The notes beneath the pieces were generated by a model. It saw nothing but the letters and a program-made list of their open reading frames with translations. It ran no database searches and was not told the DNA's origin. 64,000 nt of DNA, taken from contig CM071568.1 of NCBI GenBank assembly GCA_036426205.1, positions 36,443,499 through 36,507,498 of the forward strand, written 5' to 3'. The translations under genes and the position numbers were made by a program. This stretch comes from Ascaphus truei. Taxonomy: Eukaryota; Chordata; Amphibia; Anura; Ascaphidae. Below are positions 45,301-57,244 of the stretch, one piece after another; the first letter of the stretch is position 1; the number at the start of each line of letters is the position of its first letter.

Positions 45301-45590
45301 CCTCTATTTGAGGCCTTATGTGCCTCCGATAGCATAGCCGGGGCCGAGACAGTACCTGCGTTGATTTGGAAGAAGGATGAGAGTTTATTCCTTATATTTG
45401 TCTCTGGGCAGTTGAGGACGGAGTCATTCAACTTCCATTTGTAGGGATTGTTTTTGACAAAGGGTAGGGAGAGGGTGAGTTTCACCGGGGCATGGTCCGA
45501 CTAGGTAATGGGGCTGATATTGGAGTGTGAGGAGGCCTGGACTATGTTGTTGGTACCTAGAAAGTAGTCGATCCTCGAATAGGACTGATG
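42310..45590 (-). pseudogene. L1-Tx1 ORF2: endonuclease tail, RT, C-terminal domain
   Basis: It begins with the endonuclease end SRIDYFLGTNN. A TAG at about 45502 precedes SDHAPVKLTL. The reverse transcriptase has KTPGPDRFSNTYYK, GNYRPISLL, GFVSGRQ, LDAEKAFDRI and GTRQGCPLSPLLFAL. A one-base loss near 44090 shifts the frame just before ADDVILTLADPH, so the catalytic motif lies in the next frame (43879-44073). The C-terminal part (42418-43722) has FIWNDKRPRV, GGLGVPD and LCWRGC-GQKGDMAHIWWSC, the cysteine-histidine motif of L1/Tx1 elements. The frame ends ambiguously in a G-rich 3' stretch. Confidence 0.8.
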
Positions 45591-45595
45591 AGTGG

Positions 45596-46630
45596 AGGAG
45601 GGAGGGGGGAGGGAGGAGGGGAGGAGGTGGGGAGTGGGGAGAGGGGGGAGGGAGGGGGGGAGAAGGGGGAGGGGGGAGGAGGATGGGGGAAGAGGGGGGG
45701 AGGGAGGGAAGAGCCTCTGAGCAGGGGATGGCTGCATATCTGGCTCGTCTCAGCTAGCTACCCTTGTGAACTGAATTGACATTAGCTAGAAACCATTTTT
45801 CATCTCTATTTCTGACAACTGTCAGGGGGACGACATCATTTGGCATTTTTCACATTACATTTGCATTTATCCTTTTGGCTGTTGCTTATATTTTGTTACT
45901 AGGGGGGGGGTAGGAAGGAGGAGAAGGAGGGGCGGGGGGAGAGGAGGGAGGGGAGGGGGGAGAGGAGGGGGGGAGGAAGGTGGGGGGGAGCCTCTGAGTA
46001 GGGGATGGATGCATATCTGTCTTGTTTAAGCTAATACCCCTTATGAGCTGAATTGACATTTGCTAGAAACCCCTTTTCGCCTCTATTTCTGACCTCTGTC
46101 AAGGGAACAACATCATTTGGTATTTTTCACATAACATTTGCATATTTCTTATGACTGTTGCATATATCTTGTTACTCAGGGGGACATTTGTGAATATCTA
46201 CTTGTCTTCTCTATTTCTGACATGGTCATTTGACATTTGCCACACAACTTTGCATTTTCCTTTTGGCTGTTGCTTACATCTGGCCAATAATGAGGGGGGG
46301 AGGGAGCTGGTAGGGGGGGCAAGGGGGGACGGGACTGGGGGTGGGCAGGTGGGGGGGGGGTTGGGGAGGGGGACAGGGGTGGGAGACATGGGAGAGGGGG
46401 GAGGGTTGGATGGGGAGTGGTATAGGGGTTGTGAATACAGCCTGAGTTTACCGTATTTACATTTCACTTCCTGAATTGTCTATCTTTCACCTTTTAACCT
46501 GGCTCAGGGAACATATTGGCATAGGCCTAGGAGGAAGGGGGGGTGGAGGATTTATACAACCTGGGCTACTCGGGCCTTAGTGCAGTGGGCCTGTTACTGC
46601 AATTCAACATCCAGGGGGGGCAGAGGGGGG
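45596..46630. repeat. G-rich array of ~280-bp units inside L1-Tx1
   Basis: Alternating polypurine blocks (GGGGGAGGG types at 45596-45712, 45901-45988, 46293-46420) and unique blocks. The unique block is present at 45713-45905 and 45989-46186, and shortened at 46187-46296 (CTATTTCTGAC, CATTTGGCATTTTTCACA, TTTTGGCTGTTGCTTA). Strand asymmetry is extreme and G-quadruplex potential is high. Open frames are by-products. Confidence 0.8.
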
Positions 46631-46639
46631 GTTCAGGGG

Positions 46640-47170
46640 TTATGCATCTCTTGTCCGTGCAGACGGGTTCCAGGTGCTAATGTCGGTCTTGCTTGCGACG
46701 CCAGTGGAGATTACCGGAGGGGCCTCTGTTGCATCCGTGGGAAAGAATGGTACATGTCCTCCGCGGTCGAGGTTGCCAAGACGTCTGACCCATGATCCCG
46801 GGACGATCTCCTGTACAGTGCTGACAGACCTGGTCGGAATCTGCCAGGCCACCTCCGATCGTTCCGGCGAGGTGAGTAGGACGAGCTTTACCTCCGGGGT
46901 GGGGTGAGGGTGGGGTCGCGTTGTTGGGAACTGGTTGTGGGACCGCGGGGCGGGGTGTGTGGGTGGGGTGGGGGGGGGAAGATGGGGGGGACGGGGGGAG
47001 TATGGAAGGGGAGGGAGGGTGGGTGGAGGGGGAGCTGGAGGGGAAAGGTAATGGGTGAAAGGGGAAGAGGGGTCAGGGCTGCGTTGGTTTTTTGCTGGGC
47101 AGTGGGTTGGTGGTAAGAGAGGAGGTTCAGGGAGGGGGGGATGGAGGTAAGTTTGAAGAACCTCAGCAGA
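46640..47170 (-). pseudogene. Segment between L1-Tx1 ORFs
   Basis: 46640-46905 is unique sequence open on the minus strand (SPERSEVAWQIP, LDRGGHVPFF) that I could not assign to ORF1 or ORF2. 46906-47165 is another G-rich block (GGGTGGGGTGGGGGGG). Confidence 0.4.
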
Positions 47171-47640
47171 GACCGTCTCAGGTATGTTCCTGATTCTCAA
47201 ATTTTGTCTTCGGTCTCTGTCCTCTTGCTCCTCCAGGGCGTCTCTCAAATCAGCGACTTCTTGGCCTAGTCTTATTACTTCGTCCTCTGTATTGTGTTGT
47301 GAACCGATTACATCGGAGACTTTGCGCTCCAGCACTTCAGTGCGCTTTGCAACCCCGTGAACCTCTGTCCTCAGGCCTTCCAGCGCTGTATTCATGTCTG
47401 TCTGGATTTCTTTGCGCAGTTCTTTATGCATTCTGTGGAACAGGCTTCAAAGTAGCTTTTATTCAGCCCCATTTCTAGTAGTTCTGATGAGTCTGATTCG
47501 GAGGCTGTATCCGTGTGGGCCGCGTGGGCTGCTTCTTCGGCTCCATCTTTGGAGTCACCGCATTGTTCAATGGGGCGATGCGCAGGATTGAAATACTTTG
47601 TGACTCCCGGGCCCTGGTTCCCTTTTGGCTGGGCCGGCAT
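47170..47640 (-). pseudogene. L1-Tx1 ORF1, N-terminal half
   Basis: The ATG at 47638-47640 starts MPAQPKGNQGPGVTKYF. An acidic stretch (TASESDSSELLEM) is followed by a frameshift near 47440 and a coiled coil (HKELRKEIQTDMNTALEGL, VLERKVSDVIGSQHN, VADLRDALEEQEDRDRR). It ends with QNLRIRNIPETV, the start of the RRM-like transposase-22 domain. ORF1 proteins bind element RNA as trimers. The domain is cut off by the G-rich block. Confidence 0.75.
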
Positions 47641-47815
47641 CTTCTTCTCCGTTTACTGTGCTGTCTGTTCGTTTTTAGTGAGTTTTTGCGTGGTTTGGAT
47701 CGCTCGTTCAGACAAGTTATTCTTGAGGGTGACGGGAGCTCCCCAACTATCCGACCATGTTCCCTGACGTCACCGGAAGTCCTTTTGTCACTTTTTTTAA
47801 CCGCCAAATCTTAGT

Positions 47816-48927
47816 ACAAGAATTAATCTCAGGGGGCTGTTATATCAATAACATGAGTTCTCATACCTTCAATTTCAAGACCTCTTAGAAAAGAATCCAT
47901 ATTGTTAGTTGATAACGTATAGGGTCTGTTTTTTTTCCGGTTTTATGATTATATTTTTGTAACATTCCTTTTCTGCAAGAAGCACTGTACAATTTTTGTT
48001 ATATTAAATCAAAATTGTAATAAATTCTGCCTTTGGGCTCGATTTAAATCTAGTCCCTATTTGAAGAGATTAACCACTTTTTCAGACACATTATCCCTCT
48101 TTGAGTTTTTGTGTTAATTGCATCTTTTTGCTAGTAAACGGTACCAAGGACTCCTTAGAGTAACACCATAAATTATTCATGGTGGCGTAAGCATACTTGA
48201 GGTATAGCGTGATGGTTTTTGGGGAGTTATTGCTCATTTTTAGTGCCTTGCATGGACGTACATGAGTGTGCTGAATAGCAAGTTATTAACCCCTTTCACA
48301 TGCACATGCACACAGATAGTGATAATCATGACATTCCAACAAATAGTCAATATACTCCAAATTCTCAGTACTACCATCTTCTTCTAACACACAGCTATTT
48401 CCAGTGCCAGCAGCAGTACCGCTCCTGCCCCTGCCACTACTCTCCATAAAATAAACCCCTCTCTGTTCCCTGCTGTCCCTGCTTCAACTGTGACTGCATG
48501 TCCCTACTCCTTACTAGCTAAAGCCCCTGCCTGCCTAGCTACCCACACTAACCCAGCCAGCCCAGCCACAGACAGATCCTGTTCCCTCTCCCATTCTGAC
48601 CACAGAATGAGAATGTGGGAGGGGCTTCACACACAAACATTCAACTGGTGAATGTATGAACCATCTGATGTGTTCTTGCACTCGCACACACCACACATCT
48701 TTTATAACATTCACCAATTTAATCTTATGGCATTCTCAGAAGGGGAGGGAAAAGCGAATATATGGCAGGTGGTTTTAGGTACATTAGATTTAATTTCACC
48801 GTCCCAACTTTGAGGTCGAATAGTCAAACACTAATTGAATTTTTTTTAAACACTGAAGAATTTTCTGATCAAATGTTGATACTTTCTATCCATTAGCTAT
48901 ACTACATCACATGTGATTCCATCTTTC
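47816..48927. other. Unrecognised AT-rich DNA
   Basis: No supported gene or complete element. Confidence 0.5.
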
Positions 48928-49663
48928 TGTAACCCGTCTTCCCCCACCCTAAGAGAGATTTCCTGTGGTTACCAGTTGTTTGTGCTACCTGTCTGGCTCA
49001 CAGGAAACTCTGAGCATCCACCGGTGGTAGTGGGTATTATCAAGACAGGCTTTTGGTGTTTAGTACCTTCTCTTCTCGATGCAGCATCTCATCCTGTAGG
49101 GACCCTATTAGAAACAGGGGTAACCTCCCACAGGCAATTCTTCCTTCATAGAACACACAGTAGCAATCGTATAACTGACTTTTTATTGCAGCAGATTGTC
49201 ATCTCATCTCCCATGCAAGAGAGGTACAATCATAGGCAGTACTTGCTCCTATCCCTCGCAGCTTGCATGTATCTGTCTGGATCAGAGCCTAGCTCGCAGG
49301 ACTCATCCTTGGGGATGAGGCCCCAAGGGTCTATCCTTGACTCCCATCCTCCCTGGTAGAGTATAGGGTATCTATCCTATCCCCTAAGGGAGGGGAAGGA
49401 AGGTGAACCAGAGCCCTGTCTCCACACTTCCAACTCTGCTCTAAATTTAGGGCTGCAGAACCTTTTGTACCCAGGGAGGGTCCTAGGTCTGAGCCTCTGA
49501 TAGGACAGTACCCAGGCCTTAGGCCCACCCCCTGTTACTCAAGGGAGTTGATTAAAGCAGCAGCAAGGAACATGGATTTAACCCTAACTCTGCCTGCGCT
49601 AGTACCAGTGCTTACGTGTTAGGTAGGGGCATTAGAAACCCAAGGGATACCTGGCTACATTTC
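48924..49663. mobile_element. Solo LTR (732 bp) with TTTC duplication
   Basis: The LTR spans 48928-49659: TGTAACCCGTCTTCCCCCAC ... GATACCTGGCTACA, framed by TTTC at 48924-48927 and 49660-49663. Both ends match the gypsy LTRs at 51181 and 58629 (TGTAACGGGTATTCCCCCAC ... CTGGCTACA) and share GGCTCACAGGA, but the middle differs. It is a related family reduced to one LTR by recombination. Confidence 0.8.
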
Positions 49664-51176
49664 ACTAGATTAACACCTCTTTCTGATGCACGTTTACTTA
49701 TTGACTTTCAACATTCAACACTGGAAACCCTGTAGTAGTATCTGCCAATTAGTATATCAAGTCATTAATAGTCAGTAATTCTATTCAGGAGTCTTAATGC
49801 CTAATAAAATCAGTGAAGTAAAAAAGTTTATATTACACCAATGCATCAGCCTCAGAAACTATTTAATTACTTGATTTTCAGAGCTAATATTGCAGAAGCC
49901 ACCAATATTCATGTCAGGAACAGTACACCAAGGGCACAGAAATCTATGTTATCATTCCCACAGATAAAATATAATTGAAGCATTTTGCTTTTAAATATTT
50001 AATGCACAGTAATTAGATAAAGCTAAATGTATCAAATTCACTAGAAGATATAAAGCAATTTAGCCAAAGATCCAGTATATTCTGCTTTGAATCCAACTAC
50101 TTCAACCATTGATCTTGATAAACCTTTGACTTTAAAGTAATTTGTGATAATCAATAAACAGTCACGAGCTCAACCTGCTGTGCGGTGCTATTATCTTGAA
50201 AGTCTGCAGCAGTTTGCCTGTATCTTTTCATTTGGCAAAATAAAAAAAGTGAATTTGTTCTAAAGATTGACATTTGTTTAAGAGAGTACACAAAACATAT
50301 CATAGAAATAATTCTTATTATACAAATGTATTATATTTTAAAATGTACATTTTCAAACAGAAAACTAAAAGGAAATGTACTGTAACTAGATGCATATAAT
50401 TACTGTTAAAAGTATGAGCATCACAGCAGGAGGAGTTAAGTAACTCAATAAAAACAAATCTGCATCAGCAGTAGAAAAAAATACATTATTAAAAAAACAT
50501 AAATTAAGGTGGATTAATCATGGATCACTTAGTGCAGTAGGAAAACATCAATCACATCAAGGTCATCCTGATCTTAACTTGTTATGACCTTTAAAGACAG
50601 CTTGTTTGCTGACAGTAAATCAGTGTAGTCAAATTGTACTACATTGATGTGCACAACCACAAAATTAGCTTTAGAACACAAAGCCATGCATTTGTTAACA
50701 TTAGAGAATTTAATACATATTACTGAATTTTACTCTAAAGTTGCCAAGCAGACATCAGCTGCTTTTTAAATGTCTGATATTTTTATTTAATAAAAATCCA
50801 TTATATATCCCCATACAGTACTCTCACTGACTGTTTTATGGATCTATTTAATAAAGTGAGGAGATAGTCATTATTTTAGTTATTGGCTATGTGAGTGAAT
50901 GCAAGTTAATAAGTGACCAGGGCTAGCTCACTTGGGAACGTGTTATAGGTGGTAATCCTTCTACTTCTTTCAAATGTGTTAATCATGTTGATGAATACTT
51001 TAGAAGAATGTTGTATCAATGTATATGTGTTCCATAATTCTATAAATGTGTTATTTCTCTGTGTAACTTTTATTCTCTCAGTATTTGTAGGTGTCTCATG
51101 CCTTTTGGGGTCTAAGCATAAAGACAGAAGATTTACAAATACCACTCCCCCAATTTTGTCCTAATCACAGATGTTA
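49664..51176. other. Unrecognised AT-rich DNA
   Basis: No supported gene. Small ORFs near 50906-51164 overlap on both strands without domain similarity. Confidence 0.5.
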
Positions 51177-51180
51177 TGTG

Positions 51181-52500
51181 TGTAACGGGTATTCCCCCAC
51201 CCAATCGCAGATTATAGTGTGGGTGCGGAGAACATACAGTGTTACCTGCGTGTGGTGCTTAACCTGTTGGCTCACAGGAGGGCTGAGCTTCCGCCAATGG
51301 GAAACCTGGGGCCTTTATGATACTATGAGTAAGCACTTACTCAGTGCAGCGCCTCCACCTGCGATGGTTCCTAGCAGAGCAGGAACTGTTCCTCGCAGGA
51401 CATCATACAATAACCATATACACGTATGTGAGATAACCAAATACCTTTTACTTTGGAGCATAAGAAACACATATATCATCACACTGAATATAACAGGTGT
51501 CCCTCTCTAGAGAAGACACTAACCACTGCGTCTCACACAATGCTAATGCTATCTTGCGCCACGGCGGACGCCAAAAATGTATGTGCCACGGCGGACACTA
51601 ACACTTTATGCGCCACGGCGGACGCTAACACTTCTACAGAATGATCCCACCCCATGTCCAGTAACCCCAACCCAATGTCTCGCACTCCCAAGTCATATAC
51701 AAGTGTGTGTGTGTGACTGCGCAGCCACTATGTCTGGTGATAGGCCTTGTTGGTGCACGTGAGGTTATGGGTTACCTGCCGAGCACTCCAGTGCTCGGAC
51801 CTGCAGCGAACTTCACAAAGGATCAAGGCGAACTCCCGCACGATATCCGTGATCCACCGCAGGATGATCCATCAGAGGCGATCTCTCTCTGATAATAACC
51901 CAGCTCTCTCTCCCAGCAAGACGCACAATGTTCGTTGCACTCTATAACAAATAGCTAATGGGGCAGAGTCTCTAACCTAGGGCCTGTCCCTACAACACTC
52001 CACTAGGGTGACTCAGGGCTATCTGGGGCCTTGGGGAATTGCTGGCCTAGTGCAGGGAGTCACTGACTCCTGCACCCTACCTCCTTCCCCTAGCTGCTCC
52101 GGTCACCAACTTCCAATGTGCTCTCTGCCCGCGAAATGTATCAATCTCCTTGCAGGGAGATGCTGCAGCCCTATTGGCTCCCTGGGGTCACGTGTCTCTG
52201 CCCCTGTGCACCCTGGGGGTGGACTGCCTCTTCCTGCGCAGGCGCGACCTCTCAGTGTCCTCCCGCGCTGTCAGAGCTCCTGCGCATGCGCAACAGTGCT
52301 ATCCCTGGCAGTGCCCTGCTCCGCGAGCTGCCGGGACCCATACGACGCGACCGCGGCCCTAGCAATGGCCCGCTCGCGTCCCCAGCAACCGGCCCGCTCA
52401 CGTCCCCGGCAACCGGCCCGCTCGCGTCCCTGGCAACCCAGCCGCATCAATGGAGAGGCGCGCTATGCTCGTGCCCACACCGACAGGGGACCTGGCTACA
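51181..52500 (-). repeat. Gypsy 3' LTR (1320 bp)
   Basis: In coding direction it starts TGTAGCCAGG and ends CCGTTACA. It carries three copies of a 24-bp GCCACGGCGGACGCTAACAC unit (51558-51640) and three of a 25-bp CCGGCAACCGGCCCGCTCGC unit (52365-52440). It also has a perfect GCGCATGCGC at 52282. Confidence 0.9.
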
Positions 52501-52614
52501 TCCTCTCCCTGGTAAAATCCCCAACGTCCCCGCTTGGGACACAACAATGTAACTATATAGAGAAGTTATATAATAAAAATGCAACAACCACATACGATCT
52601 TAATTAACTCTAGA

Positions 52615-53377
52615 TCAGATTTCAGTGAACATCACAATGACAGACTGCACTCTGCCGCAAGCCCACTGCTGAGCCTCATAATGGGGTGCCCCAATTTGGT
52701 CATAGGTTACCCGATTTGGGGGGTACCTTACTCTTTGACTCCGGAGAAGCTGTTCTTCTGCAACTCCCTCAGGGGAGTAATAAACACAGTCCTGAGGCAC
52801 AGCCTCTTCCCTTGAGGGGAGAAATGTCTCTGAACAGTCTCTGTTAGGCACAAAGCACAGGCTCTGTGCATCCAAAGGCGGGCCTGTTGGTGCCACCTTA
52901 GTAGGCATTGGCCTACAGGGCCCTTTACCCGTAGCTCCTCCGGGAGGTGCCCCTTCTGTGGAGTAGTCCCTTTGAGAGGGTCCTTCCATAGGATCTTCAG
53001 GAGTTTCAGAGTGGGTCTCGTTATTGACAGCCTCTTGACCCACCTCTGATAAGTTGGACTCACCGTTGAGCAGTGTGGCCAGTATCTCTGTCTCTTCATC
53101 TCCCACTTGTGGAATGGGAAGAAGATGATTACGGTGCCATACCTTTACCCGGCCTTCAGTGTCTTTGATACGATAAACCGGGAGGCCAGGCATCTGAGAC
53201 TCTATTTCATACACCCCCTCTCTCCATCGGTCAGCTAACTTGTGTTTCCCCGGGACTCCCAGATTTCTAAGCAACACAGCCTCCCCAGGATGAAGTTCCC
53301 GATATTTGACCTTATGATTGTATTGTCTTTTATTGCCAGCGTTCAAATTAGCTGTAGCCTTCTCAGCTTGTTGATAG
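52615..53377 (-). pseudogene. Gypsy integrase C-terminus (GPY/F-like)
   Basis: YQQAEKATANLNAGNKRQYN, then LHPGEAVLLRN, KLADRWREGVYEIESQ, VYRIKDTEGRVKVWHRNHL. This is the integrase C-terminal domain that aids target choice. A long Pro/Glu-rich tail runs to 52615. It is separated from the integrase core by the insert at 53378-53726. Confidence 0.8.
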
Positions 53378-53735
53378 AACATACAGAACACCTACAAGCT
53401 CAAATTGAACCCCCAAAATACCCACAACATATATATAAGCATATAAGTTTCACAGAGGAGTGCTACTGAGCATGGCAATATGTTTTTAAAACCAGAGACA
53501 TAACATAAAACACAGACAAAGCTCAGTGCACATCCAGAAAAACTTATATACGGTACAGTGCCTAAATATACATGTATAAATAACTAATAAATAAAATGGT
53601 CTTTTAGTTTAACATTTTGGCCAAATTGTTGTAAGCCCTTGAGCCAAACTTCACGGCAGACCACGTTTCAAGGGTCCCTACACTAATATAAATTCTTAAT
53701 AACCTATGCATTGCCAGGAAGAATGATGTTGATAG
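53378..53735. mobile_element. Short retroelement inserted in the integrase
   Basis: TGTTGATAG occurs at 53369-53377 and 53727-53735, a probable 9-bp target duplication. The insert has both segments of the element at 30959-31236, but the AACCCCCAAAATA...ATAAGCATAT part is inverted relative to the TTTAAAACCAGAG...CACGGCAGACCAC part. Confidence 0.7.
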
Positions 53736-56461
53736 GCCTGCTGTAAACTGTCTTTAAGTCTTTGCATGTATTTAAAATGGGTAGCATTATGTATCCCATC
53801 TGTCGATGGTGCAATTGTACGCATGCACAGGGCCTCCACGTGTCGACTCTGTAGTGTTCCGAGCATGTCCAGTAAGGTTTGATTAAAGCGCTCGGGCAGT
53901 GCATCTTCTTCGGGGTGATACGGGGTCGTTCGTGACTTGGTGATGTTCAGCAGTATGAGTAGTTCTCTGATCAAGGTGCTTTCAAAGTCCCGCCCTTGGT
54001 CGGAGTAAAATCGGTTGGGGAGACCATAGTGCACGAAATACTTCTCCCATAATATTTTTGCAACTGTGATGGCTTTCTGATCTTTCGTTGGGAAAGCCTG
54101 GGCATATCGGGTGTAGTGGTCCGTGATGACCAGCACGTTGCATATTCCTCGGCTATCAGGTTCAATGCACAGAAAGTCCATACACACAAGATCCATGGGG
54201 CCAGAACTTTTTAGATGGCCCATGGGGGCTGCTCGGGTAGGCAGGGTCTTGCGCTGTATACACCTCGTACATCGGCGACAGTGACGCTCAATGGCCTCTC
54301 GCATCTTCGGCCAGAAAAAATGATCACTGACCAACCCAAAGGTCTTGTCTATACCAAGATGTCCATGATCATCATGTAGGGACTTCAACACCAGGTATTG
54401 TAAGTTCTTAGGGAGGACTAGTTGTCGCCTATCCGGGTGGTTGTGGTATTGCACCACCCGATAGAGTAAGCAATTGTCTATTTCGAATTTGTCCCATTCC
54501 CGCATGAGCAGGGCCACCAAGTCATTGGGCGCGCATTTCAGAAGGGCTGGGTTCTTCTTTTCGACGGCTCGCCTGATGATACTAACGACAGGATCTCGTA
54601 TTTGGTAGTCTACCAGATCCTTCCACCGTAACACCTTGTCATGCGTGATGTTCATCCCTTTTGGGTCGCAGTAGGCGGTGGGGACAGCCTGCGACCTGCA
54701 TCCCAATGAATCGGCCACTCTTAATTCTGAAAAGGCCACTTGGTCGTTGACGATGGTGGCAATGCTACACATAGCTCGCACTCCGGGTCCTGGGAGTTCC
54801 TCCCATTCCTCATCATCTGGAATAGCACTTAACCCAGGTCGTCGGGATAGAGCGTCAGCCCCTATATTCAAAGGTCCCAGCTTATACTTCATGGAGAACC
54901 TGTAGTTGCTTAGGGCGGCCAGCCAGTGGTGTCTGGCGGCGTCCAATTTGGCCGAGGTATTGACGTATGTGAGGGGATTGTTATCCGTCCTTACCTCGAA
55001 GGTAAAACCGTACAGGTAATCGTGGAGCTTCTCGGTGATAGCCCACTTGAGAGCCAGGAACTCCAACTTGTGGACGGGGTATCTCTGTTCACTGGGCATC
55101 AAGCTGAGGCTGATGTAGGCCACAGGCCGAAGACCCTCGGGGTGCTTCTGGTGCAGGACGGCGCCCAGTCTATTGAGACTGGCATCCACATGCAGAACGT
55201 ATGGTTGTTCGGGATCAGCATACGCAAGCACCGGCGCTTCGGTCAGACATTTCTTCAATTTCAAGAAGGCCTGTTCACACTCAGACATCCATTTATCACC
55301 AAACGGTTGGCGAGCAGATACAGCCTTCCTCCCGTTTTCCTCTGGGTATATCTTCAACAGAGTGTTCAGGGGTTTCGCCCTACTAGAGTACCCTTTCACA
55401 AACCGACGGTAGTACCCACAGAATCCCAGGAAGGATCGCAGCTCCGTGACATTCTCGGGACGAGGCCAGTTCATGACTGCTTCTACCTTGGCGGGGTCGG
55501 TGGAGATCCCTTGGGACGGACACGATGTGTCCCACGTAGGTCACTGAGGTATGGCAAAACGGCACTTGTCTAGGGACAATTTCAACCCTTCGTTCCCCAG
55601 ACGGTCTATCACTTTAAGTAACCGCTCTTCGTGCTTTTCTAGAGATCGTCCGAAGACAATGATGTCATCCAGGTATACAAGACACTCCCGCGGGCTCATG
55701 TCCCCGACATTCTTCTCCATCAGTCATTGGAAGGTAGCCGGCGCCCCACATATACCATGGGGCATTCGTGTAAATTGGTAGAATCCCAAGGGACAGACGA
55801 AAGCTGTTTTCTCCTGATCTTCCGCATTTATAGGTACCTGATAGTACCCAGATCGGAGGTCGAGCACGCTGAACCATTGACTTCCATTCAGCGCATTCAG
55901 GATCTCTTCAATGCGAGGAAGGTTGTACTGATCGGGTATCGTACAATGGTACAGAGTTCGATAGTCGACACACAGTCGTACGGATCCGTTCTTTTTACGC
56001 ACCACCACTATGGGTGACGCGTTGGGCCCCCGAGACTCCGTCAAAATCCCGGCATTTTCCATAGCGTGAATGACGTTCCTCACATCGTCCACATCCCGTG
56101 GGGCGATGCGACGAGAGCGTTCTCGGAACGGGGTAGCATCACTCAGTCGAATGGTATGTTGGGCGCTGCGACTGCACCCCACATCCATCTCACTCGTGGA
56201 GAATACCTGTTGTCTTTGATTCAACTGGGTTGCCAGCCGTTTCTTCCACTGGGTGGACAGCGTCGACTCACCGAAGTTGAAGTCCAGTTCGACTAACCGC
56301 TCATCCACGGCCGCCGCCTTCACCTGAGGCGTGTTCTCTACAGGGCTGACCAGATATATGCAACCCAACTTCTGGTCGGCATCAAATTCCATCGGGAAGG
56401 GGGAGAGATTCTGCACATACACATGGGTTCGTAGAGGAATCTTAGTCGTCCACTCCCTCAC
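53696..56461 (-). pseudogene. Gypsy pol: RT, RNase H, integrase core
   Basis: The reverse transcriptase has SPIVVVRKKNGSVRLCVDYR, FSVLDLRSGYYQ, then a TGA at 55724-55726 within ATFQ-LMEKN, and CLVYLDDIIVFG (active-site YLDD). A small double frameshift and TGA lie near 55510-55537. RNase H has YVLHVDASLNRLGAVLHQ and FEVRTDNNPL. The integrase has H-H-C-C (GHLGIDKTFG...HCRRCTRC), catalytic Asp in MDFLCIE, Asp in YSDQGRDFES and Glu in DALPERFNQTLL. The reading then runs into the insert. All catalytic residues seen are present; the stops make it inactive. Confidence 0.9.
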
Positions 56462-56542
56462 ATCGGGTAGTACCCTATACCCTCTCCGAACCTCTTCTTC
56501 TTCAGGCGTACTCTCCAGAGAGAAGACCTGATCGCTCCCATC

Positions 56543-57190
56543 TCATTCAGGATAACAACACCAGACGGCCATTCTTTGCACTCCCCCTGGTAATATGGTC
56601 GTCAGCCCGCGTTGACGATTGTAGAGCTCCCCGTGTCGCTCCAGGCCATATACCCGTTTGCACTCCTCTCGTAGGACCGGATCTAGGAGAGCGGTGGCTA
56701 GCGGCAACTCGTTAGTCTCTTTCAGGTACGCTCGGATCACCGCCTGTACTATATCAGCGTTGGTGCCCAAGATGATCGGGTACTTGCACTGGTCTTGGGG
56801 CTCCGGGCATACCAGGGCCGCTACATGCATGGGGTGTCTCTTGCCGGTGTTCAGCTGGAGTATTTCCATTTAAACCCTTACAATCCCATCGATGGGGTAG
56901 TCTTCATTACTTAGCCCCCGTACAGTCACATGATCGGCCGCTCTCAGGGGGCAGTGTCGGAGGTGCTGTTCATAGAACGGGCTGTATATGATGGTCACTT
57001 GTGACCCCGTGTCCAGTAGAGCCGATGCATAGATCCCTTCTAGTAACACCGGTATGTTAGCTGCAGGGCCTACTTGGCTGTAAGCTTCCCGGTTGGAGGC
57101 ATGATCCCCTGCGTCGGCCTCCGCAGGGGCATCAGTAGTTCCCGAAGGGGTCTCCACGTCAGACCCGACAGTTTGTACTCGGCATACCAT
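56543..57190 (-). pseudogene. Gypsy protease region
   Basis: IPVLLEGIYASALLDTGSQV carries the aspartic protease DTGS motif. YPIILGTNAD follows after a TAA (56870-56872). A TGA at 56543-56545 separates it from the reverse transcriptase, all in one frame. The protease matures gag-pol in this family. Confidence 0.8.
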
Positions 57191-57244
57191 CGACCGGGCT
57201 GGGTTTCTTCGGTCGGGAGTTTTGTCCTTCGTGAGGTCCTCCCT

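Larger units (their letters stand above)
42085..47815 (-). mobile_element. L1-Tx1 LINE with G-rich replacement
   Basis: Coding direction: 5' UTR, ORF1 from the ATG at 47640, G-rich repeats, ORF2 reverse transcriptase and C-terminus, then a 3' UTR with GTCAATGCCAATAAAAAAAG at about 42150, the family's typical tail. The ORF1 C-terminal half and most of the ORF2 endonuclease are missing. Several frameshifts make it non-functional. Target duplications were not found. Confidence 0.8.

Noticed and set aside
45501..47116. Gly- or Pro-rich ORFs over 60-260 codons
   Set aside because: Products of polypurine tracts; only the coiled-coil portion of ORF1 (47170-47640) and the SRIDYFL endonuclease tail are real coding remnants.
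51091..52607. ORFs of 139-199 codons repeated at 58653-60022
   Set aside because: Both sets lie in the two gypsy LTRs on the strand opposite to the element; shared because the LTRs are duplicates.
54926..55573. 215-codon + strand ORF
   Set aside because: Shadow of the gypsy pol frame on the other strand.
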